A DNA stretch of 64,000 bases from the NCBI GenBank assembly GCA_965248495.1, contig CBDFJL010000003.1, forward strand, positions 1,798,001 to 1,862,000, written 5' to 3'. Every line of letters begins with the position of its first letter. Position 1 is the stretch's first letter. Made by a program: the position numbers and the translations under genes. Below are positions 16,914-25,233 of this stretch, piece by piece. The stretch is from CAUYXS01 sp965248495. Lineage in GTDB: Bacteria > Chloroflexota > Dehalococcoidia > Lucifugimonadales > Australimonadaceae. Below the pieces are notes generated by a model that saw only the letters and a list, made by a program, of their open reading frames with translations, was not told the DNA's origin and made no database searches.

Positions 16914-18709
16914 CGGTGTGCTATCTCCAGCATGGCGGTGGAGGCGAAGAGGCTGAGGGCGGCGAAGGCGAGCCAGGCGGCGTCGATGCCTCCTATCAGC
17001 ATGGCGAGCGTGAGGACCAGGCCGACGATGACGGCGTCGACGACACCGTTGGAGATGTAGCGGTTGGCGTAGCCGACGGCGCCGAAGGCGAGCAGCAACC
17101 CCACGAGCAGATACCAGCTCTCGGAGGGCATGCCACTGGAGGCGGCGAGGTCGCCGATGTTGGTGGTGAAGATGGAGTCGATGCGCTCGGGGGCTGCGGT
17201 GAAGGGTGCGGTGTCGGGGTTCCCGACGACCTCCACCTCATCCTGCACACCGACGGCGCCCGGTGCGCGCGCGCTCGAACCGTCGAAGCGCAGGGAGACG
17301 GATGCGGCCACGAGGGATGCGGCGTTGGGCCGCACGAAGGTGTAGGTGGCGTCGGTGCCTGCGGTGCCCTCCCAGGTCCAGGAGTTGGCCTCGGTGCCCG
17401 CCTGCGTCTGTGCGATGTCGTCGGGCGCGGTGGGCAGGGAGTAGGCGTCTACGTAGCCGGTCCCTGCTTGCAGTGCGAAGCCGGCCAGCTGGAGATCTGG
17501 GCCCAGCGTGTAGGAGGTCGCGGCTCCGGCGAAGGCGGCGTCGCTGGTGCCGGTGGCGGAGACGAGGTCCACGTCGAGGGAGACATCCCCGTCGTCGACG
17601 GTGAGGGTGATCACGTCGTGGGGGCCGGCACCGGCAGTGACCTCGATCGCCTCGTGCTCGATGAGCGACCCCGTCACCTCAACGCTCATATTAGACAGCG
17701 TGGGGTTGCATAGATTAGAGAAGGACCCGACCTCCACCCCGAACTCCGCCCCGTTCACCGCCGTGGCGGTCCATCCGCCGCTCGGCGCCGGCATCGTCAG
17801 ACTCCCTGTGGAGCTGGGCGCGACAGACACCTCATTGCCGGTGTAGGTCGTCCCACTCCTGACAGCCACCGGCCTCAAACCGGTGTAGCTGGTGTTGGTG
17901 GGGGAGCCGTCGTTTGTCCCTGCGCAAGCCACGTAGACGTTGATCTTGACGGCCGTGATGCTCGTGCTCGCGGTATGCACGTCCCCGTAGGTGAAGGTCC
18001 CTTCGTCCCCCTGAGAGTCGGTGTTGTAGGTAATGTCGATGCCCCCACCGTCGCGGATGCACTCCCAGTCGGTCGTCGCGCCGGAGCAGCCCGTCCGCGT
18101 GCCGGGCAGGGTGTGTGTCCCTGCCCCGTCCGGCGCCAGATCCGCGGAGGTGGGCGAGGTTCGGAAGGAGGCGCCGATGATGCCCGTGCGGGCGTACAGC
18201 TCCCAGTTGTCGCCGTTCGAGGCGAAGGTCCGGTCGGTGGTCCCGACGTCCCCAGCCGTCACGTCCGTCAGTGCGTAGCGCCTGTTCGCGGCGGTGGGGG
18301 AGAAGCTGCCATAGGTCACGTCCACCTGGTCATCCGCGCCGAGCCACCAGCGCTGGTCGTCCGCGCCCTCGAGTGCCACCACGCGCTCCACCGTGCTGCC
18401 GGCGGGCAGGGCGTTGTCGAGCCGCACCCACCAGGTCGCATCGCTCGCGTCGAGGTCCTGGAGCAGACCACCGTCGATCGATGCGCCTGCTCCCGTCGAC
18501 GCCATGAAGCCGTGCTCGATGAGGGCGTCCGCGTTGACCGTGACGGGGGCATGTGTGCCCGCAGGCACCGTGGTCTCCCCGTCGTTGCGGACCTCGATGG
18601 CGAGCTCGGGCGCCTCCTGTGCCTCCTGAGCTGAGGCGACCGGTGTGCCGGCGTGCAGCAGCCCGAGGGCGGCGGTGCCGAGGACTGCGACGGAGAGGAG
18701 GCGCTGCAT
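16910..18709 (-). CDS. Large secreted, C-terminally membrane-anchored protein (surface or spike-like)
   Basis: 599 aa. Cleavable signal peptide (MQRLLSVAVLGTAALGLLHAG..ASA, about 27 residues), then about 480 residues of beta-rich, Thr/Gly/Asp-rich sequence with WWVRLDNALPAGSTV and two further sandwich-like stretches, and three membrane helices at the end (about 525-597). Cysteines are scarce and probably form a few disulfides. This signal-ectodomain-C-terminal-helices layout is shared with the next upstream gene. No adhesin or capsid family could be named. It suits a virion spike, pilus-like surface protein or envelope protein. Confidence 0.65.
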   Translation of the reverse strand: MQRLLSVAVLGTAALGLLHAGTPVASAQEAQEAPELAIEVRNDGETTVPAGTHAPVTVNADALIEHGFMASTGAGASIDGGLLQDLDASDATWWVRLDNALPAGSTVERVVALEGADDQRWWLGADDQVDVTYGSFSPTAANRRYALTDVTAGDVGTTDRTFASNGDNWELYARTGIIGASFRTSPTSADLAPDGAGTHTLPGTRTGCSGATTDWECIRDGGGIDITYNTDSQGDEGTFTYGDVHTASTSITAVKINVYVACAGTNDGSPTNTSYTGLRPVAVRSGTTYTGNEVSVAPSSTGSLTMPAPSGGWTATAVNGAEFGVEVGSFSNLCNPTLSNMSVEVTGSLIEHEAIEVTAGAGPHDVITLTVDDGDVSLDVDLVSATGTSDAAFAGAATSYTLGPDLQLAGFALQAGTGYVDAYSLPTAPDDIAQTQAGTEANSWTWEGTAGTDATYTFVRPNAASLVAASVSLRFDGSSARAPGAVGVQDEVEVVGNPDTAPFTAAPERIDSIFTTNIGDLAASSGMPSESWYLLVGLLLAFGAVGYANRYISNGVVDAVIVGLVLTLAMLIGGIDAAWLAFAALSLFASTAMLEIAHR

Positions 18710-18712
18710 GGG

Positions 18713-19642
18713 CTATCCCCGCGGCCAGAGGCGGGTGACGAGCAGGGACGTCGCCACGAGGATCTGGACCGCGACCAGTGCGAGGACCGCGACCGCGGGC
18801 CACAGCCCCAATGAGGCCACCCAGAAGGCGATCAGCGGCGCGGCCAGCAGCACGGGCCGCACGGCCCGTAAGTACGACAGGTAGTAGACCAACGCCCCGA
18901 CCGCCAGCATAAGGACCGCCCAGAGGATGATGCCCGTCCCCACCGCTGGCATCCCGATGACCCTGCCGAGGGCCCGCAGGTCCACCCCCACCGTGGAGGA
19001 GGCCCCCGTGTCCTCGATGGTGGTCCCGGCCCCGGGCAGCTCCTCAGGACGGGCCTCGCGCAGCAGCGTGTTGGCAAAGAGAGCGGGCATGCGGCCCAGG
19101 AGTGCGGGTGCGGCGGCCTGCACGAGCGCGGCCCCCTCGATGGTGATCAAGCCCCCCTGGACGTACGCGCCGGCGTCGATGTCCGGGTCTTCCCGCTCGA
19201 GGCCCTGCAGGAGCGCGGGCAGACGGCTGGCCATCACCACGGCCGCCGCGTCGGTGTCGTCGGCGTCGCGCCACGTAAGGCCGGCGGTGACCTCCTGTGG
19301 GTCGGTGTTGAGGACGGGAGACTCGATGATGCTCGCCGTGTAGGTCCCTTCCCACGTGGCGGTGTCCGGGGGGAGATACAGGGCGAAGAGCGCGTGGCCG
19401 GTGAGCGGCGGGTTCATGCGGACGAGGACCGCGTCGGTCGCGTCCGTGAGCTGCGCGATCAGGCCGTCGGGGCCCGCCTCCCCTCCCTCCGCGGCGTAGG
19501 TGCCGAGGAGGAGCACGTCATCGGTGATGAAGGCGTGCCGGAAGGCTTCGACCTCGAAGAGCGCGAGGCGCGTGAAGGCCGTCTGCGCGGGTGCCGCCCC
19601 GAGAAGCAGCAGCCCCAACGCGGCCACGGCAGCGATGCGCAT
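18713..19642 (-). CDS. Secreted protein with three C-terminal membrane helices
   Basis: 309 aa. Signal peptide MRIAAVAALGLLLLGAAPAQT, an ectodomain of about 200 residues (contains ALFALYLPPDTATWEGTYTA), then three helices (about 228-305: GIILWAVLMLAVGALVYYLS and two more). The same topology as the 599-aa protein 3 bp downstream suggests the pair act together in an envelope or surface complex. No family recognised. Confidence 0.65.
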   Translation of the reverse strand: MRIAAVAALGLLLLGAAPAQTAFTRLALFEVEAFRHAFITDDVLLLGTYAAEGGEAGPDGLIAQLTDATDAVLVRMNPPLTGHALFALYLPPDTATWEGTYTASIIESPVLNTDPQEVTAGLTWRDADDTDAAAVVMASRLPALLQGLEREDPDIDAGAYVQGGLITIEGAALVQAAAPALLGRMPALFANTLLREARPEELPGAGTTIEDTGASSTVGVDLRALGRVIGMPAVGTGIILWAVLMLAVGALVYYLSYLRAVRPVLLAAPLIAFWVASLGLWPAVAVLALVAVQILVATSLLVTRLWPRG

Positions 19643-19720
19643 GGCACGCCTCCCTCCACCTTCAACCCCAGACCTGGATCCGCTGGCCCACGGCTTCAGG
19701 CTGCAATCGCTGGGTCATGG

Positions 19721-19752
19721 CTGGTCCCTCCGTTGCTTTGGCGAGGGACCAG
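19721..19752. other. Perfect 10-bp inverted repeat (hairpin) between two membrane-protein genes
   Basis: CTGGTCCCTC (19721-19730) and GAGGGACCAG (19743-19752) flank a 12-nt loop. It occupies the 157-bp gap between the 217-aa and 309-aa genes. There is no T-run, so it is not an obvious terminator; mRNA processing, a replication/packaging hairpin or partial termination are possible. Confidence 0.6.
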
Positions 19753-19799
19753 GGATACGGGTGCACCCCTGGCCCCTCCCAAAGCGCCGAGTGGGTCTC

Positions 19800-20453
19800 C
19801 TACCGGAAGCCGCCGCCCACGGCCGGGCCAGCCTTGTCCTTGCGGCCGCCAACGCGACTGCGCACCGCGCCGACGCCGGTGCCGAGCAGCTGCAACATGT
19901 AGGCGATCGTCACCAACGACAGGGCGGTGGTCACGCCGATATAGCGGGGTGCGGGTTCAAAGACCTCCCGCACCTGACCCTCGAAGGCGGTGATGACCGG
20001 AATCAGGATCACCATGACCGTGACCTCGATCACCGTCTGCATCGCGCTCTCGGCCCCACCGCCCCCGGACATGAGCCCGGCGCGCATGGCCGCCCCGCCC
20101 AACGCCGCCCCGATCACGCTGATGAGCAGGAAGAAGGGGATGATCGTGAAGATCGTCAGCTTCGTCGAGTCCTCGAGCGGCTTGAGATAGGACACCGTGG
20201 CGGTGCCCGTCCCCGTGATCGTCCGTGTCGTGGCGTTGTAGGTCACGGCCGTCCCGTCGTCCGTGCTCATGCTGGTCGTGTCGGCATAGAAGTGGCCCGG
20301 CTCGGGGATCGTCGCGGTCCCCGCTACCAGAGCGATCGTCGCGGGGTCGGAGCCCGCGTCGGTGAGCGGTCCCTCCACGATGATCAGGCCGAGCAGTCCG
20401 ACCACGACAGCGAACACCGTCCCCAACGTCGCCGTCATCCGTACGCTTTTCAT
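19800..20453 (-). CDS. Membrane protein with N-terminal anchor and three further helices
   Basis: 217 aa from ATG 20453, chosen for the AAAGGAGAG site ahead of it. An N-terminal anchor (MTATLGTVFAVVVGLLGLIIV), an external segment of about 65 residues, then three helices (LTIFTIIPFFLLISVIGAAL, VIEVTVMVILIPVITAF, ALSLVTIAYMLQLLG) and a basic C-terminal tail. First gene of the leftward operon that begins at the palindrome-bearing control region. It lacks recognisable motifs; major membrane or virion protein is a guess from first position in the operon. Confidence 0.6.
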   Translation of the reverse strand: MKSVRMTATLGTVFAVVVGLLGLIIVEGPLTDAGSDPATIALVAGTATIPEPGHFYADTTSMSTDDGTAVTYNATTRTITGTGTATVSYLKPLEDSTKLTIFTIIPFFLLISVIGAALGGAAMRAGLMSGGGGAESAMQTVIEVTVMVILIPVITAFEGQVREVFEPAPRYIGVTTALSLVTIAYMLQLLGTGVGAVRSRVGGRKDKAGPAVGGGFR

Positions 20454-20582
20454 GGCGCTCTCTCCTTTCCACAACGGCGGAGACCTCGTTGGGCTTCATT
20501 TTGCGAAGCGGGAAGCCCAGTGGACCCCCGCTCTGCTCGCCGCGCCCTCCACGTTAGGCAGGCCTACCCCACCCCCGTCAAT

Positions 20583-20676
20583 ACTGTGAAGTTTCACAGT
20601 GCCCGCCTCGGCGATCATGTGGCCTGCAAGCAGGCCATTGCCATGTGCGGGCACCCCTACTGTGAAGTTTCACAGT
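20583..20676. promoter_or_regulatory. Divergent control region with two identical 18-bp palindromic operators
   Basis: ACTGTGAAGTTTCACAGT occurs at 20583-20600 and 20659-20676 (8-bp arms, GT centre). Between them lie a further nested pair, GTGCCCGC (20599-20606) and GCGGGCAC (20647-20654), and the palindrome GGCCTGCAAGCAGGCC (20622-20637). The whole is roughly symmetrical. It separates the leftward membrane-protein operon from the rightward HTH/Zot operon. The HTH protein encoded at 20756 is the natural candidate ligand. An origin or recombination function is an alternative. Confidence 0.8.
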
Positions 20677-20755
20677 GTTCGGAAGGGGCATACTTTCCCT
20701 AGGAGAACGGGGGGGCCGTGATACGCTGATACGGCGTTGCTGGAGAGCAGGGCCA

Positions 20756-21130
20756 ATGATGACGACAGCCATCGCGAACGCCATCGTCGAGGTTCAGGGC
20801 TACCACGGTTACACGTGGTCGCAGATGACGGAGTTGCTCGGCGTTACGCCGAGCGATCTCTCCCAGTACCGGCGCGGCAAGCATGAGCCATTGGCAGGCG
20901 TAGCACGCAGGCTTTATATCGCGGCCCTCGGACCTCGTCCCGATTGGAGGGCGCTCCAGGAGACGGCTCCACTCCTGACTGCGTTGCTGCAAGGTACCGG
21001 TCCCTATGAGGACCCCACGGCGAAGGTGCGGATGCGTCAGCAGCCAGCCCCACAGCGCCTGCCCTCGGGCGGTCGCTGGATCCCCGGGCTGATCCCCCTG
21101 GTGGAGGACGACGAGGAGGAGCTGCGGTGA
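20756..21130 (+). CDS. XRE/Cro-type HTH regulator of the central operons
   Basis: 124 aa. Residues about 8-50 form a helix-turn-helix: IVEVQGYHGYTWSQMTELLG, VTPSDLSQYRRGKHEP, with the recognition helix at SDLSQYRRG. The C-terminal half (residues 60-124) has no match I know and is acidic at the end (VEDDEEEL). First gene of the rightward operon, 80 bp after the second palindrome, so autoregulation and control of the divergent operon are likely. ATG 20756 follows TGGAGAGCAGGG. Confidence 0.75.
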   Translation: MMTTAIANAIVEVQGYHGYTWSQMTELLGVTPSDLSQYRRGKHEPLAGVARRLYIAALGPRPDWRALQETAPLLTALLQGTGPYEDPTAKVRMRQQPAPQRLPSGGRWIPGLIPLVEDDEEELR

Positions 21131-21516
21131 AGGCCCTGGTCGTGTCCCGCGATGCCACCCTGGAGGAGCGCAAGCTCAAGCGCACCGGGGCCGTCCTGTT
21201 GGACGACAGGGCCCAGGCCATATACGTCACCCCGACCGTGATCCGCCGGGGGATGGTGCTGCTCTCCGACGAGCAGCTGCCCCCCGTGCGCATGCCCTGG
21301 CAGTCCCCTGACGAGGTACGGATCACGCAGGGCCTCCTGAATCGGGTGATCGCCGACCGCTCCCGAGCGGTCAGGCTCGGGGACCACAGCCTCGGCTCCG
21401 CCACGCTGCACTGGCTCCGTGTCATCACGGTCGGCGTCGTGGTGCTGGGACTCCTCCTGGCGTTCCTCGTCGTGGTCGTGGGCATGCCGCAGCTGCTCGA
21501 CCTGCTCGAGCGCTAG
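21127..21516 (+). CDS. Tail-anchored small membrane protein
   Basis: 129 aa. Soluble N-terminal part of about 95 residues and one C-terminal membrane helix (ITVGVVVLGLLLAFLVVVVG, about 99-118). Starts with GTG overlapping the preceding stop (GTGA). Shares this tail-anchor layout with the next gene. No motif recognised. Confidence 0.6.
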   Translation: MKALVVSRDATLEERKLKRTGAVLLDDRAQAIYVTPTVIRRGMVLLSDEQLPPVRMPWQSPDEVRITQGLLNRVIADRSRAVRLGDHSLGSATLHWLRVITVGVVVLGLLLAFLVVVVGMPQLLDLLER

Positions 21517-21518
21517 CC

Positions 21519-22085
21519 ATGGAGCCGTTCGTGAGGAAGGTGCGCGCCGTCCTGCGGGCCCTGGTGCGCAGGGCCGGGCAGCAGGGGCCGGCCGCCTACT
21601 ACATCGAGTATGGCCGGGCCATCGCCGCGGGCCACCTGCCCCGCGACGTTGAGCCGGCTGAGGAGCTGCTCTGGAACGAGGGGGCCACCGCCCTGCTGGT
21701 CCGGGGCAAGGAATGTGGGAAGCTCACCGTCGCCCATGACGAGTGGCACTACCTCACCGTGGACGACGTCTTCCCCGTGACGGCGCTCGGCGCCGCGGCA
21801 CGGGCTAGGGCGAGCGGCAAGGCAAAGGCGCGGGCCAAGGAGGCCGATGAGGGCACGGTCCACGGCTTCCTGGACGTGGTGACGTACGGGCGCTTCGGCC
21901 ACCTCACGGGCCAGACACCCACGAGCTTCTACCACACCTATCAGGCACGCGACCTGGCCCACACCTTCGAGGGGGGACGCCTCACCGATGCCGTCCAGGG
22001 GCTGAAGGCTTCGCTGATCTGGCTCGCCGTCGCCATGCTGGGCGCCATCGTCCTACTGGGATTCGCCCTGCGAGGAGGGGGCTAA
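21519..22085 (+). CDS. Tail-anchored membrane protein
   Basis: 188 aa with one C-terminal helix (about 165-185, LIWLAVAMLGAIVLLGFAL). The soluble part has TYGRFGHLTGQTPTSFYHTY and a Lys/Ala/Arg-rich linker (ARARASGKAKARAKEA). It starts 2 bp after the previous stop. Together with the previous gene it could form the membrane dock for the Zot-like ATPase, by analogy with pI/pXI and pIV partners of filamentous phages; that is inference from order only. Confidence 0.6.
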   Translation: MEPFVRKVRAVLRALVRRAGQQGPAAYYIEYGRAIAAGHLPRDVEPAEELLWNEGATALLVRGKECGKLTVAHDEWHYLTVDDVFPVTALGAAARARASGKAKARAKEADEGTVHGFLDVVTYGRFGHLTGQTPTSFYHTYQARDLAHTFEGGRLTDAVQGLKASLIWLAVAMLGAIVLLGFALRGGG

Positions 22086-22088
22086 CGG

Positions 22089-22487
22089 ATGGAGGAGCAG
22101 CGCAACGGCTCGACACCCCTCACCGAGGAGGGCTTCCAGGCCGGGGGACGCTCCGGCATCGACGCCGGCGAGTTCCTGGACCCGGGCGACGAGTTCTGGG
22201 GAATGCTCATGCGCTCGGCCATGAACCGCTCGCGGCAGGTGGCCTGGCTGAACGCCTTCGAGACCGCGATCGCCTACGAAGACGCCGAGACGACCCACTC
22301 GCTGCTGAGCCTGCTGGTGCTGAGCTCGGCGGAGGACGGACGTGCCCGCCAGGACGCCCTCGCCGCCATGACCCAGCAGCGCCCGCCCTTCGCCGGCGGC
22401 CCGCGCCGCCGCGGCGGGTTCTTCTCGCGGCTCGGCAAGGGAGGCAAGCAGGAGGAGGCCAATGAGCCCGCTGCGGACGCGCGCTAG
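22089..22487 (+). CDS. Hypothetical protein upstream of the Zot-like ATPase
   Basis: 132 aa, soluble; acidic N-terminal half (EFLDPGDEFWGMLMRSAMN) and a basic, Gly/Arg-rich C-terminus (PRRRGGFFSRLGKGGKQ). The frame overlaps the Zot-like gene by 26 bp and its last codons contain the AGGAGGAGG ribosome site for it. No family recognised. Confidence 0.6.
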   Translation: MEEQRNGSTPLTEEGFQAGGRSGIDAGEFLDPGDEFWGMLMRSAMNRSRQVAWLNAFETAIAYEDAETTHSLLSLLVLSSAEDGRARQDALAAMTQQRPPFAGGPRRRGGFFSRLGKGGKQEEANEPAADAR

Positions 22488-23418
22488 CCGCATGCGGTTG
22501 CCCTTGGGGCGTATCCGCGTGGGCGGCGGTGGTGGCTCAACACCCGTCGGTCCGAGCTCGAGCGTTCAGCCCTATGGGATCCACGCCTACGTCGGCCCCT
22601 TCGGCGCCGGCAAGACACTCCTGGCGCTCCACCACGCCTACCCCTATCGCGACCGGCCCTGCGCGGGCCTCTGCGGCGTCCGCGGCTGCCCCGAGACGTG
22701 GGACGTCTTCACCAACCTGCCCTCCACCTGGTCCTGGGCAAAGCCCCTGCACGTGGCGGGCCAGTTCCTGGGCAGCACCGAGAACGTGCCCGACCACGCG
22801 GTGATCCTGCTGGACGAGGGCTACCAGTACATCGATACCCAGAACCAGATGAGCGGCGCCCAGCGCGCCCTCACCAACCGCCTCATGCAGGTCCGCCACA
22901 AGACCCTCAAGGTCCTCATCAGCGCCCAGTCCTTCGACTTCGTGGCACGCCGCATCCGCGGCCAGGCCGCGCGCACCTACAACTGCTGGAACCCCGACCA
23001 GGAAGGCCACCGCGTCTACGCCGCCGTCTACACCGGCGCCGTCGGATGGATGCCCCCCTGGATGCGCTCGTCGGGCATGGTCTACGACGGTATCCGGGTC
23101 TGGCAGACCACCAGCTCGCGCCACCTGTACGACACACGCAAGGACCTGGCCGACGCCCGCGGGGAGATGCGCAAGCCCGCAGCAGACAAGCGCCGTGCCT
23201 TCACCGACCCCAACGGCAACGTCTTCTTCCCCACCGTCTCCGAGCTCGTCGAGACCGCCCTCGCCCAGCGCGTCCAGCAGGGAAAGCGCCGCTTCTCCCC
23301 CACCGACCTCGCCCGCGATATCCAGTCCGCCGGCACCTCCATCACCGCCGCCGAGGTCGAGGCCATCCTCCTCACCGCCGGCTTCGAGACCGGCCCCGAC
23401 GGCGCATTGCTGCTATGA
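22462..23418 (+). CDS. Zot-like / HerA-FtsK-superfamily ATPase
   Basis: 318 aa. Walker A GPFGAGKT at residues 45-52, Walker B VILLDEGYQYID at about 114-125, then LMQVRHKTLKVLISAQSFDFVARRIR, which matches the Zot pattern in which a polar strand ending in Q follows a helix carrying basic residues. A small cysteine cluster (CAGLCGVRGC, residues 67-76) may bind zinc. Zot (pI) proteins drive assembly and export of filamentous phages, and related ATPases package DNA in tailless viruses. No membrane helix is seen in this protein, unlike classical pI; the two tail-anchored proteins upstream may supply it. The last 40 residues are duplicated at 11361-11460. Confidence 0.8.
   Translation: MSPLRTRASRMRLPLGRIRVGGGGGSTPVGPSSSVQPYGIHAYVGPFGAGKTLLALHHAYPYRDRPCAGLCGVRGCPETWDVFTNLPSTWSWAKPLHVAGQFLGSTENVPDHAVILLDEGYQYIDTQNQMSGAQRALTNRLMQVRHKTLKVLISAQSFDFVARRIRGQAARTYNCWNPDQEGHRVYAAVYTGAVGWMPPWMRSSGMVYDGIRVWQTTSSRHLYDTRKDLADARGEMRKPAADKRRAFTDPNGNVFFPTVSELVETALAQRVQQGKRRFSPTDLARDIQSAGTSITAAEVEAILLTAGFETGPDGALLL
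23297..23396 (+). repeat. Intact partner of the 100-bp inverted repeat
   Basis: Codes for the C-terminal segment of the Zot-like ATPase; its 93%-identical inverted copy is at 11361-11460. Confidence 0.85.
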
Positions 23419-25010
23419 AGCGCGCCCACACGACACCGAAGGGGCGCCCCGCCAAGCGCCTGCGGTTGCTGCAGCCCGCGAAGGCTGACCCGAAGCCCGA
23501 CGTCGCGCTCCCGCATGGCTGGACGGCCGAGGCCTTCACCCCGACCAAGCGCGGGGAGATCGGCAGCGTCACCGTGCGGGACGCTACGGGCACGATACTC
23601 GGGATCGTCCCCATAGACCGACAGGGCAACGTGCCCGAGGAGCTGGCCCTCGTGCGCCTCCACCAGATTGAGGAGGGGGACCGCGACGGCAAACCACGGG
23701 TTCCCACGGTCGACCTGGCGATCCAAGCCAAGCGCGTCGCCACGAAGGGGGACCGTCTCGCCCAATACCTGTGGTGGATCTATCCGAACGAGGCCGACTT
23801 CGCCAACGTCGACACGACGGATGCGGCGTGGGCACCACCGGCCCACCTGCGGGAGAAGGGCTACGGCATGGCGATCCTGGCCAAGGACAAGGCCCAACGG
23901 GAGGCCGTCCTCGAGGTCCTGCGGCGCAACTTCACCGCGCGGGAGCGCCGCCTCATGCGCGGCCTCCTCATCGAGGTGAAACGCCCCAGGGCCAAGGGTG
24001 CGGCGGGCGTCTTCCAGCAGGCGAAGCAGGGACCGGTGGTGTTCGAGCGAATCCAGGTGGACCCGCTCTTCCTGTCCCGACAGCCCGATGCCCGGGGTCC
24101 CAACGCGGGGGAGAAGGTGGACCAGGACGTGCTCACGCACGAGCTCGTCCACTTCCTTCGCCGGCGGGACCCCGGGCGTCGGGGCACCCTTGGCCAGCGC
24201 CCGCGGCCGTTCTTCACATCGGGCAGTGACCGCGACCTGGAGGAGGCGATGACCGACGCCGAGACCCTCGCCCGCGTCCGGCAGGCACCCACGGGGCGCA
24301 GGGGCGGCTATCACCAGCACATCAAGAAGGAGGGGAAGCTCAAGGCCGGCCTCCCCGCAGACGCAGCGCATGACTCACTGCTGGTCCATGACAAGCAGGT
24401 CCTGGCCGGCATCACGGCGCCGCGGACGCTGCAAGAGAAGCGGGGATCGGCGAAGCACTACCCCTTCGAGCTCGCGCGTGAGATCGACATCGAGCGGGGC
24501 AAGCAGGCCTCCACCCTTCCCGGCACGACGAAGCAGGCCACGACAGCGGAGCGCGTGGAAGAGAGCATCTCGTTCGACACCGCTTCCCAACGCGACAAGG
24601 TCGTGGCCCGGATGTTCAAGGGCCGCTCAGGGCGCGCTGCGGACAAGGCAGTCCAGGAGCACTTCCCGAAGCTGGCCCTCGCCCACTTGCAGCTCAACGG
24701 GAAGGCCGAGGCGGTGGACACCTATTGGCGCTACCGCAGGAAGCATGCGACGCTCGGCGACCTCACGGTAGAGACGCATCTCTATTCACCCAGCGCCAAC
24801 CTGGACCGGCGCGAGGCCATCGACAACATCGTCACCGCAGGCATGTCGAAGGGCAACGCCGGCGTCGCCGAGTGGCGCGACGGCGAACTCGTGCAGCTCA
24901 GCTCGAAGCGCAAGGCTGGCGGGAGCGGTGGCAAGGCCGACGCGGGGCCCGTGGCCGTGCCCGTGCCGACGCAGCGGCAGCTGGACCGGGCGACAGCTGG
25001 AGGACGGTAG
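23415..25010 (+). CDS. Zincin-like putative metalloprotease of the element
   Basis: 531 aa. An HExxH zinc motif, HELVHFL at residues 242-248, is followed about 30 residues later by DLEEAMTDAE, a possible third ligand as in gluzincins. Residues 35-130 include a Gly/Val-rich beta stretch; the C-terminal third is basic. The ATG overlaps the stop of the Zot-like gene (ATGA), so they are translationally coupled. Possible jobs: processing of virion or surface proteins, or host wall/protein attack. No known peptidase family is recognisable beyond the motif, so activity is inferred. Confidence 0.6.
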   Translation: MKRAHTTPKGRPAKRLRLLQPAKADPKPDVALPHGWTAEAFTPTKRGEIGSVTVRDATGTILGIVPIDRQGNVPEELALVRLHQIEEGDRDGKPRVPTVDLAIQAKRVATKGDRLAQYLWWIYPNEADFANVDTTDAAWAPPAHLREKGYGMAILAKDKAQREAVLEVLRRNFTARERRLMRGLLIEVKRPRAKGAAGVFQQAKQGPVVFERIQVDPLFLSRQPDARGPNAGEKVDQDVLTHELVHFLRRRDPGRRGTLGQRPRPFFTSGSDRDLEEAMTDAETLARVRQAPTGRRGGYHQHIKKEGKLKAGLPADAAHDSLLVHDKQVLAGITAPRTLQEKRGSAKHYPFELAREIDIERGKQASTLPGTTKQATTAERVEESISFDTASQRDKVVARMFKGRSGRAADKAVQEHFPKLALAHLQLNGKAEAVDTYWRYRRKHATLGDLTVETHLYSPSANLDRREAIDNIVTAGMSKGNAGVAEWRDGELVQLSSKRKAGGSGGKADAGPVAVPVPTQRQLDRATAGGR

Positions 25011-25203
25011 GGGCGCCCCCCAGAGTCAGTCAGTGATTAGCGTCCAGTCGCCCGCTCTCTGTCTTTACGATCGATCGGGAGCACTGATGCAGGACCGGGT
25101 GAAGAACGTGCCATTGCTCAAGGTGAGTACGTGCGTCGCGGGGATACTTACCAAAAAGGGTCGTTTTTAGGCCACCCCCGCGCAGAGGGCCTCTACCGGC
25201 AGG

Positions 25204-25233
25204 AAAGGGGGGTCAACTAGCGCACCCCCCTTT
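25204..25233. terminator. Bidirectional intrinsic terminator
   Basis: AAAGGGGGGT (25204-25213) and ACCCCCCTTT (25224-25233) form a 10-bp stem with a 10-nt loop; T-runs lie at the 3' side on both strands. It sits between the convergent zincin and resolvase genes, and the resolvase stop codon lies in the loop. Confidence 0.85.
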
